A stretch of DNA of 64,000 nucleotides from M2408 sp040386975 (lineage in GTDB: Bacteria > Bacteroidota > Bacteroidia > Flavobacteriales_D > Crocinitomicaceae): the NCBI GenBank assembly GCA_040386975.1, contig JAZKEO010000004.1, positions 1 to 64,000 of the forward strand. Reading direction: 5' to 3'. The first letter of the stretch is position 1; every line of letters starts with the position of its first letter. Positions 45,301 through 52,612 of the stretch are shown piece after piece. Made by a program: the position numbers and the translations under genes. The notes under the pieces were generated by a model. It was given only the letters and a program-made list of their open reading frames with translations, was not told the origin of the DNA and did no database searches.

Positions 45301-46920
45301 AACGGAATGTGTACAGAAACATCAAGTAATACAGTTGTAAATGTGACACCATTACCAGCAGTTCCAACAATTACGGCAAGTGGTTCAACAACTTTCTGTG
45401 ATGGTGGAAGTGTTACTTTAACATCTTCATCAGCGGTGGATAATGTTTGGTCGACTGGTGAAACAACTCAATCGATTACTGTTATAAATTCAGATTTAAT
45501 TTCAGTTTCAATAATTACAAATGGTTGTAGTTCAGTTTCTTTAGATGAAAATGTAACAGCAAACCCAGTTCCTGCTGTACCAACAATTAGTTCATCAGGT
45601 TCAACGGATATTTGTTTAGGAAATAATGTTGTCCTTACATCATCTTCAATTGGAAACAATACCTGGTCAACTGGTGAAACAACTGATTTCATCACTGTAA
45701 GTACTGCTGGTTCATATTCAGTAACAGTATCAAATGGATTCTGTTCAGCTAGTTCTTCAAATACAATAGTGAATGTAAATTCAACACCTACTCCTACCCC
45801 AACAATCACAGTAGGTGGGGCAACAACATTTTGTGATGGTGGCACAGTTACTTTAACTTCATCATCTGCTACAAATAATACTTGGTCAACAGGTGAGACG
45901 ACACAAAGTATTACTGTTTCAACAGGTAATAATTATGATGTAAGTGTAAACATTTTAGGATGTATTTCTACTTCAGCACCTGAAACAATTACTGTAAATC
46001 CAATTCCAGCAACTCCAATTATTACAGCAAATGGACCCTTAACTATTTGTTCTGGTGGAACCTTAAATTTAACTTCATCATCTTTAGTTGATAATAATTG
46101 GACAACTGGTTCTAATAGTCAAACTATAAGCGTAACAAGTTCAGGTTTATTTTCAGTTACAGTTACAACTTTAGGTTGTTCAGCTAGTTCAAATCCTGTT
46201 CAAGTAACTGTTAATTTAACACCTTCATCACCATTAATTATGCTAAGTGGTTCAACCACTTTTTGTACGGGTGGAAATGTTATTCTAACATCAACTGTAG
46301 CAAATGGAATTACTTGGTCAACAGGTGAAACGACACAATCAATAAGTGTATCAAATTCTGGGACGTTTACTGTAAGTGTTGTTCAAACCGGATGTAACGC
46401 TACATCTGCACCAGTTGTGGTTACAGAGCATGCTAATCCAGTTGTGAGTATTGCCCCATACAATGATGTTTGTAATATTGCTGAACCTTTTGCTTTAACA
46501 AATGGAATTCCTTCTGGAGGTAATTATACTGTAAATACAGTTTCAACGACAACTTTTGATCCATTTTTCGCAAATCTTGGAATTAACACAATTACTTACG
46601 ATATCATCGATGAAAACGGTTGTACAGGCTCAGCTACGGGAAGTATCAATGTAAACAATTGTGTTGAGATTGAGGAAAATCTTAGCTATGATTTTGTTCT
46701 TTATCCAAACCCAACAAATTCGACAATTTTCATCAAAGGAGATTTTGTGAACGAAATCAAAACAATCGAAATTCAGGATGAGCTTGGAAGACTAGTTAAA
46801 ATCCAAGAATTAAACATTGGAAACTCTATTGATTTATCTGAATTGGCTGATGGACTTTACAATTTAGTTCTGAAAGGTGATAATTTTGAAAAAATCGAAC
46901 GTGTACAAGTAATTAAATAA
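39352..46920 (+). CDS. Giant T9SS-secreted M43 metalloprotease with long repeat arrays, paralogue 2
   Basis: A 2522-residue secreted protein with the same layout as paralogue 1. It has a signal peptide (ends NALSQ), the CGFDAIHKEKLQNDPVYLQ propeptide, the M43 domain with HELGHSLNLFH from His241, NYMDYSSDAC, a PKD-like domain, GEVED, one Ig-like unit, and then a very long array. By eye the array contains nine type B units (DGSIEITGTGTGDLSYTG ... GTYDFTFNDGC) and thirteen type A units (TTFCDGGSVTLTSS ... WSTGETTQSI). The T9SS sorting domain (YPNPTNSTIFIKGD) ends it. The catalytic region is highly similar to paralogue 1, while the repeat number differs greatly, so the arrays evolve by expansion. 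The product is a surface or secreted protease/adhesin by inference. Confidence 0.92.
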   Translation: MKKILFFTKLVLIFSMSFLFSKNALSQSTIPKVITKTNKNICGFDAIHKEKLQNDPVYLQNTIAFEKAVKNFVPNKSVATYKIPVVVHVMETGTALTAITDQQIKDAILNLNQRLRKVAGSLGDGNGVDTEIEYALAVRDPSGNCTNGINRFDMTGNASYMSEGVDRSSGLGISDATLKAQISWNQNLYYNIWLISEIDDNNGGSGTQGYAFFASSHGFANDGTVMLVNAMKNPSGTTLIHELGHSLNLFHTFEGDDPDFLTCPVGNGCGSGIGDCCGDTPPHLQSSSDCVVAPNTCDGGSSSELFIHNYMDYSSDACQNMLTADQRTRMQTAVSVTRATFLESNGNMSLVPVSPSTVDFKSSKTILCGTGQDVIFYDLSSCSPNTFMAETAWTGTSFSWSITNGTDTYTSTDQNPTINFANTGSFDATLTITTPIGTATLTKNDFIVVSSAATAACIPLSDNEGNFTQTVNNVTFNTINNSTSSSTNVAYTDFSCSQNTIVEEGQTYNLSVTIRAGGSGAEDFEAYIDYNNDGDFADAGEQVLTGTTPASSTNTISGNVVIPGTAIQNTILRMRVIGETFGITAGKRTCSTNYDVGDIEDYGVLITSACVAPSITADPSNSTICTNDNTSFSSTASGDATLNFQWFEDNGGGFVSLSDGGIYSGTATGTLTLTGATASMNTYIYRCEVTNGCGTATSNSATLTVNSATIAQGATSNPTACLGSDGSIEITGTGTGDLSYTGTMTGTDIGVILPFATNTFTAGTYDFTFNDGCNSNTITVTLTDPNPVIAQGATSNPTACLATDGSIEITGAGTGDLSYTGTLTGTDVGVTLPYSISIFSAGTYDFTFNDGCISNTISVTLTDPGSPVTPTISTSGPTTFCDGGSVTLTSSSATDNVWSTGETTQSIVAAISGTFSVFVSTAGCNSGTTSEVVTEDAMPVLPTISASGPTTFCNGGSVDLTSSYAVGNVWTTGETTQTITVTTAGSYSVAITNGTCTNNAINEVITVNFGAAIAQGTTTNPTACLSSDGSIEITGAGTGDLSYTGTMTGTDFGVSLPFTSSLFSAGTYDFTFNDGCNSNTVSVTLTDPSGIVISQGTTLNPSACLSADGSIEITGVGTGDLSYTGTTTGTVLGISLPHTISTFTAGTFDFTFNDGCNSNTVSVTLTDPALTIAQGTTSDPSVCLASDGSIEITGTGTGDLSYTGTTSGTEFGVTLPFTSSLFSSGTYDFTFNNGCVSNTITVTLNDPNPTISQGLIFDPSVCAATDGSIEILGSGVGDLTYTGAATGTDGGITLPYTLFNLGSGSYDFTFNNGCTSNTITVTLTDPGAPADPTIIPQSATTFCDGGAVTLMSSSASDNVWSTGETTQSITVSLGGTYSLMLSVAGCNSNTITEIVTVNPVPSTPTIFAAGPTTFCVGGSVNLHASTGTNITWSTGETTQIITAMIGGNYTVTETNGMCSATSIMEIVTVLNGTTIAQGITSNPSTCGGANGSIQITGTGTGDLSYNGTSSGTNIGITLPFTTTSLSAGTYNFTFNDGCNSNTATITLADPGSAATPTISASGSLTFCAGDNVVLTSSSATDNVWSTGETTQSITITASGTYSVFVSTAGCNSASSSEIVVVNSLPAIASANIINPSSCGNSDGSLDITGTGTGDLSWTGTMSGSNMGISLPYPFSGLTAGTYNFTFTENGCTSNTLSISLTDPGAPAAPTIIVGGGTTFCDGGSVILESSSPTDNVWSTGETTNIITVSSTSVVTLILNIAGCSSAAAVENITEVPIPATPTISASGATTFCDGGNVILTSSSPTDNLWSTGETTQSITVTTSGNYDVTVSNFLCSATSLVESVTVNPVETISTGIISDPSQCGLNDGSIEVIGTATGDLSYTGTFTGSATGITLPFSLTGLAGGTYDITFNDACSSNTISVTLIQDLAPAVPTISASGVTTFCDGGTVTLTSSSAVNNLWSTGETAQSIVVSTSGTYTVSVTNGMCTETSSNTVVNVTPLPAVPTITASGSTTFCDGGSVTLTSSSAVDNVWSTGETTQSITVINSDLISVSIITNGCSSVSLDENVTANPVPAVPTISSSGSTDICLGNNVVLTSSSIGNNTWSTGETTDFITVSTAGSYSVTVSNGFCSASSSNTIVNVNSTPTPTPTITVGGATTFCDGGTVTLTSSSATNNTWSTGETTQSITVSTGNNYDVSVNILGCISTSAPETITVNPIPATPIITANGPLTICSGGTLNLTSSSLVDNNWTTGSNSQTISVTSSGLFSVTVTTLGCSASSNPVQVTVNLTPSSPLIMLSGSTTFCTGGNVILTSTVANGITWSTGETTQSISVSNSGTFTVSVVQTGCNATSAPVVVTEHANPVVSIAPYNDVCNIAEPFALTNGIPSGGNYTVNTVSTTTFDPFFANLGINTITYDIIDENGCTGSATGSINVNNCVEIEENLSYDFVLYPNPTNSTIFIKGDFVNEIKTIEIQDELGRLVKIQELNIGNSIDLSELADGLYNLVLKGDNFEKIERVQVIK
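41476..46440 (+). repeat. Coding array of two interleaved domain types (A about 72 aa, B about 78 aa)
   Basis: Nine B units and thirteen A units by inspection. B units start IAQG-x-x-x-x-P-x-x-C and end GC-x-SN-x-x-x-VTLTDP; A units start TPTI and contain FC...WSTGE...GC. Each unit carries two cysteines. B units occur in runs at the front of the array, A units dominate the last third. Confidence 0.85.
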
Positions 46921-46940
46921 AATCATTTTATATTTTTATA

Positions 46941-46974
46941 AAGGCTGTCTAAAGAAAATTAGACAGCCTTTTTG
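46941..46974 (+). terminator. Rho-independent terminator after the second giant gene
   Basis: A perfect 10-bp stem aaggctgtct / agacagcctt (46941-46950, 46961-46970) is followed by TTTG. It lies between the giant gene and pyrF. Confidence 0.88.
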
Positions 46975-47013
46975 TTTGAATAAATTTGTACTTTTGTGAG
47001 ACAAATAAAAAAC

Positions 47014-47835
47014 ATGAATCGTCAAGAATTAATCCAACAAATTAAGGAGAAAAAATCATTTTTATGTGTCGGCTTAGATACTGATTTGAATAAAATACCA
47101 AAACATTTATTGGAACTTGACGACCCAATTTTTGAATTCAATAAAGCAATTATTGATGCCACAAAAGATTTTTGTGTTGCCTACAAACCAAACATTGCGT
47201 TTTACGAATGTTATGGACCAAAAGGTTGGGAATCACTAAAAAAAACACTTGATTACATTCCGAAAAACATTTTCACTATTGCTGACGCAAAACGTGGCGA
47301 CATTGGAAATACATCCACTTATTACGCCAAAACATTTTTTGACTATTTGAATTGCGATTCTGTTACAATCGCACCTTACATGGGAGAAGATAGCGTCAAA
47401 CCTTTTTTAGAATTTGAAAATAAATGGGCAATTGTTTTGGCTTTAACATCTAATCAAGGAGCAAATGACTTTCAATTCTTAGAAGATAAAGACGGAAACG
47501 AATTATACAAAAACGTACTTCAAAAAGTTTCCTCTTGGGGAAATCCAGAGAACACCATGTTTGTTGTTGGTGCAACCAGAGCTGAAGGAATTGGGGAAGT
47601 TAGAAAAATTGTTCCCGAACATTTCTTTTTAGTTCCAGGAGTTGGCGCTCAAGGTGGCAGTTTGGAAGATGTTTCAAATTTTGGTTGGAATAAAGATTGT
47701 GGACTTTTAGTTAATTCTTCTCGTGGAATCATTTATGCCTCTGACGGTTTAGATTTTGCTGAAAAAGCGAAAATAGAAGCTCGAAAAATTCAAGAAGAAA
47801 TGGCCTCAATTTTAATCTCTAAAAACTTCATTTAA
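47014..47835 (+). CDS. pyrF: Orotidine 5'-phosphate decarboxylase (type 2)
   Basis: A 273-residue TIM-barrel enzyme that converts OMP to UMP, the last step of pyrimidine synthesis. Catalytic residues are in DAKRGDIGN (Asp91, Lys93, Asp96). VGLDTD near residue 19, YKPNIAFYE and VGATRAEGIG fit the longer type 2 (PyrF_2) family. The frame extends 18 nt upstream to a GTG at 46996, but that base belongs to a TACTTTTG promoter box (46989-46996), so I choose the ATG at 47014. The next gene follows after 9 nt. Confidence 0.95.
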   Translation: MNRQELIQQIKEKKSFLCVGLDTDLNKIPKHLLELDDPIFEFNKAIIDATKDFCVAYKPNIAFYECYGPKGWESLKKTLDYIPKNIFTIADAKRGDIGNTSTYYAKTFFDYLNCDSVTIAPYMGEDSVKPFLEFENKWAIVLALTSNQGANDFQFLEDKDGNELYKNVLQKVSSWGNPENTMFVVGATRAEGIGEVRKIVPEHFFLVPGVGAQGGSLEDVSNFGWNKDCGLLVNSSRGIIYASDGLDFAEKAKIEARKIQEEMASILISKNFI

Positions 47836-47844
47836 ACTAAAATC

Positions 47845-48456
47845 ATGGAAGAAATTCAAGTTTTGAAAGAAAAAATTGCTGAAACAATTCGCAATTATCA
47901 TCATAAAGGTTGGTCGCCTGCAACTTCAACAAATTATTCGTTTCGCAAAGATAATTGGGATAAATTCATTCATATTTCTCGTTCAGGAATTGACAAATCA
48001 GAATTTTCAGCCGAAGATTTCATCAATGTTGACTTTGAAGGAAATCCAACAAGTGAATTCTATAATCAAAAACCATCGGCAGAAACTTTAATTCACTGTG
48101 TTCTGTATGATTTATTTCCTCAAACACAAGTGATTTTACACAGTCATTCGGTTTATTCCGTTTTAAATTCTCAAAAATATTCGGACGAAATTTTATTTGA
48201 AGGCTACGAAATTCAAAAAGGATTTAAAGGTCAAACGACTCATGAGAATCAACTTTCGATTCCAATTTTAGAAAATTCACAAGATATGCTTGTTTTTTCT
48301 GAACTCATGAGGGCAAAAAAAGACTTATTTTCAAATCACTGTTTCATCATCAAAAATCATGGAACGTATGCTTGGGGAGAAAATTTATTTGAGGCAAAAC
48401 GCCATTTGGAAACTTTGGAATATTTGCTTGAAGTGAATTGGAAATTGAATCATTAA
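47845..48456 (+). CDS. mtnB: Methylthioribulose-1-phosphate dehydratase
   Basis: A 203-residue class II aldolase/adducin-fold enzyme of the methionine salvage pathway, dehydrating 5-methylthioribulose-1-phosphate. GWSPATSTNYSFR, HISRSGIDK, KPSAETLIH and VILHSHSVYS (zinc histidines) and a late KNHGTYAWG are characteristic of MtnB. It starts 9 nt after pyrF and is probably co-transcribed. Other salvage genes (mtnC, mtnD, mtnN) are not in the window. It converges on the mutS2-like gene with one base between the two stop codons and no hairpin there. Confidence 0.9.
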   Translation: MEEIQVLKEKIAETIRNYHHKGWSPATSTNYSFRKDNWDKFIHISRSGIDKSEFSAEDFINVDFEGNPTSEFYNQKPSAETLIHCVLYDLFPQTQVILHSHSVYSVLNSQKYSDEILFEGYEIQKGFKGQTTHENQLSIPILENSQDMLVFSELMRAKKDLFSNHCFIIKNHGTYAWGENLFEAKRHLETLEYLLEVNWKLNH

Positions 48457-48457
48457 T

Positions 48458-50578
48458 TCACTTCACAAAACTCAATCTTTCCAGTTCCACTTTCATCCTT
48501 AAAAAGCCAAAAGCAACAGTCAATTGATTTCCATTAATTTCTTCCACCGTTCCTGTTTGTTTGGTTTCAATTAATTTCACTGTCGAACCAATTTTGATTT
48601 TACTTTGCTGATGTTGGTCAATTTGTGGAACTCCAGCTTTAACTTTTTTAGGCTTTTTGATGTCTTGTTTTAACTTTTCTGTTAAATTTTTATTCTCAAT
48701 TTTCGATTTTTCGATTGTCAAATATTTTTTGATTTCATCCAACAAAGGCTGATTAGCATCTTTCTTTCGATTTTTTGTCTGATAACGGTCGATGAAACTT
48801 TTTAATTTCTTCCCATTATTAATGAAAAGACTATTTTTCTCCATAAAATCAGCATGCTGGAGTAATTTTAGTTCAAGTGCTTTTTTCTTTTCTAAAAATT
48901 CTCTACGCGCTTTTTCTGCAATTTCTTGAGCTTCAATATGCTCTTTATTTAATTGCTCCAAATATGTTTTTTCTCTTTGCAGTTCACTTAAAAGTTGATC
49001 CATATTCACTTCGTGCGAATCCACTTTTGTTTTTGCTTCCTCAATCAATTCAAGTGGAATCCCATTCATTTGTGCCACTTCAAAGGTAAATGAACTTCCT
49101 GGCTGACCAATAGAAAAACGATACAAAGGTTCCAGTGTTTCTGTATTAAAAAGCATACAACCGTTAATTGCATTTCGGAGTCTATCCGCTTTCAATTTGA
49201 TGTTTCCGTAATGTGTTGTGATGACTCCAAAACATTTTTTATTGTACAATTCTTCGAAGAAAACTTCCGCCAAGGCACCACCCAAAATTGGGTCTGAACC
49301 CGTTCCAAATTCATCTAATAAAACCAAGGTTTTTTTGTTTACAACATCCAAAAAATACTTCATGCGTTTTAAACGATACGAATAAGTACTCAATTCATTT
49401 TCAATTGATTGATTGTCACCAATATCCGTCAATACATTTTGAAAAAAGCACATTTTACTGTTTTGGTGAACAGGAACAAGCAAACCAGCTTGAAGCATCA
49501 ATTGCAACAAACCAATGGTTTTCAAAGTGATACTTTTTCCACCAGCATTTGGACCAGAAATAACCAGCATTCTGGAAAATTTATCCAACTTAATATTTTG
49601 TGGAAGTGTAATTTTCTGCTGAATTCGATTATTTTTCCATAAAATTGGGTGAAAAGCTTGAATAAATTCTACTTGCGTTTCTTCTTCAATTCCTGGCAGA
49701 CAAGCATTTAATTCCAAAGCTAATTTTGATTTTGCTTGAATGAAATCGAATTCTGTTAAAACAACTTGATAGGCTTTGATTAAATCTAAAAATACAGCTA
49801 AAACTTTCGTTAATTCACGTAAAATTCTAAAAATTTCTTTTCGTTCATCATCCTGTAAAAGTTCCAATTCATTGTTTAGTGGAACATTTACTTGTGGTTC
49901 GATGTAAGTCAAACTTCCTGTTTTTGATGAACCTAAAATGGAACCTGAAATTTTGCGTTTGTGTGTTGATAAAAGTGTCAAAACACGTCTTTCATTCAAA
50001 AAAGTTTCGTGTGTGTCAGCCAACAAACCTTCTTTCAATAGTTTTCGCTTCTCTTTATCGAAATTACGATTAATTTGACTTTTTAAAGCAGTAATTTTAG
50101 TTCTAATTTCTAATAAATATTCCGAAGCATCGTCTTTTATCAAACCTTTTGGAGTGAAAATAGCATCTATTGCCTCACAAATTTCTGTCGTAAAATGTAC
50201 ATCAGAAAAAAGCGAAACTAATGTTGGAAATTCTTCTTCTCGTTTCTCAAAAAAAGTAAGCATAGAATTTACTCTTTCTGAAGCAATTTTTATCCTCACA
50301 AAACCTTCCAACTCTAAAACCGAATTTTGAATTGCCAACAAACGAATTTCTTTATCAATTTCCTCAAAATCAAGTGCTGGAAAAGATTCTCCATCACGTT
50401 TTATAGTGACAAATTCATTTAATTTCTCCAATTCAAGTTTCACTTTCACAAAATCACTCGTTGGAACCAAGACCTCCAAACGATCGTGAGCCGTTTTTTG
50501 CAAAGCATAATTTTTTAACCACGATTGAATAATCGGAAATTCTAAATCATTTAATGTTTGCTGGTCAAAAGAAATCAT
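48458..50578 (-). CDS. MutS2-like ATPase without Smr nuclease domain
   Basis: A 706-residue protein of the MutS2 branch. The N-terminal helical region replaces the mismatch-recognition domain. The ATPase has Walker A GPNAGGKS at 342-349, DEFGTGSDP (Walker B) and the signature TYSYRLKRM. A long coiled coil (about 510-580) and a KOW/SH3-like tail (KIGSTVKLIETKQTGTVEEI) end the protein at the point where full-length MutS2 proteins add an Smr nuclease domain. It therefore lacks that nuclease, so a role in ribosome rescue or recombination control by ATPase action alone is possible. A TAGCTTTG box ends exactly 4 nt before the ATG, predicting a leaderless transcript. Confidence 0.88.
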   Translation of the reverse strand: MISFDQQTLNDLEFPIIQSWLKNYALQKTAHDRLEVLVPTSDFVKVKLELEKLNEFVTIKRDGESFPALDFEEIDKEIRLLAIQNSVLELEGFVRIKIASERVNSMLTFFEKREEEFPTLVSLFSDVHFTTEICEAIDAIFTPKGLIKDDASEYLLEIRTKITALKSQINRNFDKEKRKLLKEGLLADTHETFLNERRVLTLLSTHKRKISGSILGSSKTGSLTYIEPQVNVPLNNELELLQDDERKEIFRILRELTKVLAVFLDLIKAYQVVLTEFDFIQAKSKLALELNACLPGIEEETQVEFIQAFHPILWKNNRIQQKITLPQNIKLDKFSRMLVISGPNAGGKSITLKTIGLLQLMLQAGLLVPVHQNSKMCFFQNVLTDIGDNQSIENELSTYSYRLKRMKYFLDVVNKKTLVLLDEFGTGSDPILGGALAEVFFEELYNKKCFGVITTHYGNIKLKADRLRNAINGCMLFNTETLEPLYRFSIGQPGSSFTFEVAQMNGIPLELIEEAKTKVDSHEVNMDQLLSELQREKTYLEQLNKEHIEAQEIAEKARREFLEKKKALELKLLQHADFMEKNSLFINNGKKLKSFIDRYQTKNRKKDANQPLLDEIKKYLTIEKSKIENKNLTEKLKQDIKKPKKVKAGVPQIDQHQQSKIKIGSTVKLIETKQTGTVEEINGNQLTVAFGFLRMKVELERLSFVK

Positions 50579-50582
50579 GATA

Positions 50583-50610
50583 CAAAGCTACTTATTTTTT
50601 AACAATCCAA
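50583..50610 (-). promoter_or_regulatory. mutS2 promoter, leaderless type
   Basis: Minus strand: TTG at 50610-50608, 17-nt spacer, TAGCTTTG at 50590-50583, then tatc and the ATG. Transcription starting 5 nt after the box would begin on the start codon. Confidence 0.5.
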
Positions 50611-50658
50611 GAATAACAAAAAATGTCATTCTGTCAGTTGAAAAATAATGGCAAATTA

Positions 50659-50690
50659 TTTGACTGTATCAAAATGTAAGTGTAATTTTG
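50659..50690 (+). promoter_or_regulatory. trxA promoter
   Basis: TTTG at 50659-50662, 20-nt spacer, TAATTTTG at 50683-50690. The 5' leader is about 40 nt. Confidence 0.7.
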
Positions 50691-50735
50691 CACTTCACAA
50701 GATATAGACGATAAATTTTAAAATTTACAAAAAAA

Positions 50736-51053
50736 ATGGCAATAGAAATTACAGATGCAAACTTTGAGGAGTTAGTATTGAAAGCAGACAAACCAGTAGT
50801 AGTTGATTTTTGGGCAGAATGGTGTGGACCTTGTCGTATGATTGGACCAGTAATTGAAGAAATGGCTAAAGAATATGAAGGAAAAGCAATTATTGGAAAA
50901 GTAAACGTTGACGAAAACCCAGGTGTTTCAGCTCAATTTGGAGTTAGAAACATCCCTACAATTTTATTTGTAAAAGGTGGTGAGGTTGCTGACAAATCAG
51001 TTGGAGCAGTTCCAAAAGCTCAATTAGTAGCTAAATTAGACGCTTTGATTTAA
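50736..51053 (+). CDS. trxA: Thioredoxin
   Basis: A 105-residue cytosolic thioredoxin with the active site WCGPC at residues 29-33, preceded by VVDFWAE. The cis-proline segment is RNIPTILFVKGG. It reduces protein disulfides using thioredoxin reductase and NADPH. The length is that of a canonical TrxA. It is monocistronic: a consensus promoter lies upstream and a 9-bp terminator downstream. It is divergent from the mutS2-like gene. Confidence 0.96.
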   Translation: MAIEITDANFEELVLKADKPVVVDFWAEWCGPCRMIGPVIEEMAKEYEGKAIIGKVNVDENPGVSAQFGVRNIPTILFVKGGEVADKSVGAVPKAQLVAKLDALI

Positions 51054-51079
51054 CGGACTTCACAATTTATTTAATACTA

Positions 51080-51107
51080 ACGCCGAGTAATTCACTCGGC
51101 GTTTTTT
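51080..51107 (+). terminator. Rho-independent terminator after trxA
   Basis: A 9-bp stem acgccgagt / actcggcgt (51080-51088, 51094-51102, loop aattc) is followed by T-run. Its tail also contains the TTTG of the next promoter. A close relative of this hairpin occurs at 54293-54322. Confidence 0.9.
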
Positions 51108-51137
51108 GTTTAAATTATTTTTTCTTTGTTATATTTG
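51105..51137 (+). promoter_or_regulatory. Promoter of the first T9SS cargo gene
   Basis: TTTG at 51105-51108, 21-nt spacer, TATATTTG at 51130-51137. Because this box lies inside the longest open frame, it supports the GTG at 51159 as true start. Confidence 0.65.
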
Positions 51138-51158
51138 ACAAACTTTAAAATCAAACAC

Positions 51159-52391
51159 GTGAAAAAAATTCTTCTTATTTTAAGTCTAATTCCAGTTTTA
51201 GGAATGGCACAAAACTCTAATCTAAGTGTTGAAGAAAAGCAACAAATTAGAGCAGAAAGAACTTTAAAATCTGCTTATCAAGTTGCAATTCAATCTCAAA
51301 ACCATAATTACAACAAAAGCTTGAAACAAGTTTTGGATAGTAGCGTCTATGAAGAATTTATTGATCCAGGACATACAACTTTATACAAACATCATTACTA
51401 TTATTCACCAGCTGGTTTAAATACAAGTCAATACACTTGGATTTATGACTTTACAAATGACACTTTAGGCAAAACAATTAACACTTTCAACCAAGCAAAC
51501 CAATTAATTTCATCGATTTCATATTCAAAACTAGATGAAAATCTCGAAATCGGTGATTGGCATTTTGACACTAAAAAAGATTTCTCATACAACTTAGAAG
51601 GATTGTTAATTCAAGAAATTGACAGCACATTTAATGTAGCATTAGATGAGTTTGAATTATATATTGATTTAACCTTCACTTATGCCGGGAACATTGATTT
51701 AATTTACATTACAGGTGATTTTGGAAATCCTTCTTACAATAATCAAAGACTTACTTTCGTTTACGTTAATGGAAAAATTAAAAGAGAATTTTTAAAATTT
51801 TATGACCCAATCAATGACATTTACAACAATCAAAGAATTTACGACTTTGAATACGTTGGAAATAACAGTTCAAAAACAAAAAGACAAAGATTTGACACAC
51901 CAAATCAAATTATGGTCGATGATGGAAGTATACTAAAATATTATGATTTAAATTTTACAAAAAATGATTTAATACTACCAACAGGACTACTTTGGGTTGA
52001 TATTTTTCAAATTATGCCTGAAGATTTAATTGGTTCACACACAAATAAATTAGATTCTCTTTACGAGTATGGCGATACTTTAAGTACAAATTACTGGGGT
52101 AAAAACATTTTTTACTACAACCAAAAAGATATCGTTGGCACAAAAGATTTAAGTTCCTCAAAATTTGAAATCTTCCCTAACCCAACAACTGGAAAAATTA
52201 ATTTCAAAAATTTATCTCAAAAAGTAGATTTTCAAGTATTTGATATTTACGGGAAATTGGTTTGTGAATACAAAAATCTAAGCTCAAATTCAATTGATTT
52301 AAGCTCACTAGCAAATGGAATTTATCATCTAAGTATTTATGATAAAGAAAATAATACTTTAAACACTGAAAAAATTCTCTTGAATAAATAA
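51159..52391 (+). CDS. T9SS-secreted protein of unknown function, with type A sorting domain
   Basis: A 410-residue protein from a GTG start (MKKILLILSLIPVLGMAQ signal peptide). The longer open frame begins at a TTG at 51126 inside the promoter, so I reject it. The middle (about residues 75-330) is beta-rich with repeated FDFEY/TFTYAGN-like strands and no recognised motif. Residues about 335-410 form a type A T9SS C-terminal domain (FEIFPNPTTGKINFKNL ... GIYHLSIYDKEN). The last 214 nt are nearly identical to the end of the next gene although the bodies are unrelated. The product is exported to the surface. Confidence 0.85.
   Translation: MKKILLILSLIPVLGMAQNSNLSVEEKQQIRAERTLKSAYQVAIQSQNHNYNKSLKQVLDSSVYEEFIDPGHTTLYKHHYYYSPAGLNTSQYTWIYDFTNDTLGKTINTFNQANQLISSISYSKLDENLEIGDWHFDTKKDFSYNLEGLLIQEIDSTFNVALDEFELYIDLTFTYAGNIDLIYITGDFGNPSYNNQRLTFVYVNGKIKREFLKFYDPINDIYNNQRIYDFEYVGNNSSKTKRQRFDTPNQIMVDDGSILKYYDLNFTKNDLILPTGLLWVDIFQIMPEDLIGSHTNKLDSLYEYGDTLSTNYWGKNIFYYNQKDIVGTKDLSSSKFEIFPNPTTGKINFKNLSQKVDFQVFDIYGKLVCEYKNLSSNSIDLSSLANGIYHLSIYDKENNTLNTEKILLNK
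52178..52391 (+). repeat. Near-identical sorting-domain segment shared with 54058-54271
   Basis: Without any indel, 52178-52391 aligns with 54058-54271 (offset 1880). Over the last 201 nt I count 14 differences by eye. It encodes KNLSQKVDFQVFDIYGKLV and the remainder of the T9SS signal in both genes. Confidence 0.9.
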
Positions 52392-52402
52392 TGATCATTT
52401 TG

Positions 52403-52444
52403 TCTCATTTTAAAGTACATGTAACAACTATTTAAGATGAGACT
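52403..52444 (+). terminator. Long imperfect hairpin after the first T9SS cargo gene
   Basis: A 13-bp stem with one T-G pair (52403-52415 with 52432-52444, 16-nt loop) starts 11 nt after the stop codon. It lacks a strong T-run, so termination efficiency is uncertain. Confidence 0.45.
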
Positions 52445-52612
52445 TCATAAATGTTATAATTTATTAAAAATAAAAAACAGCAATCAAACCGAAAACATAA
52501 ACACTGTAAATCAGTATGTTATATTTTTAGTAATTTGTTTTTTGGGGGTAAATCATTTTTTTATTGTCTATAGTGTAACTAATTAATATAAAATCTATAA
52601 AACTAAAATCGA

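Noticed and set aside
41721..45845. Several minus-strand open frames inside the second giant gene sharing words such as VSPVDQTLSV and PPSQKVVGP
   Set aside because: They are antisense images of the type A and B repeats; their similarity to each other follows from repeat structure and codon bias, and they have no promoters or start contexts.
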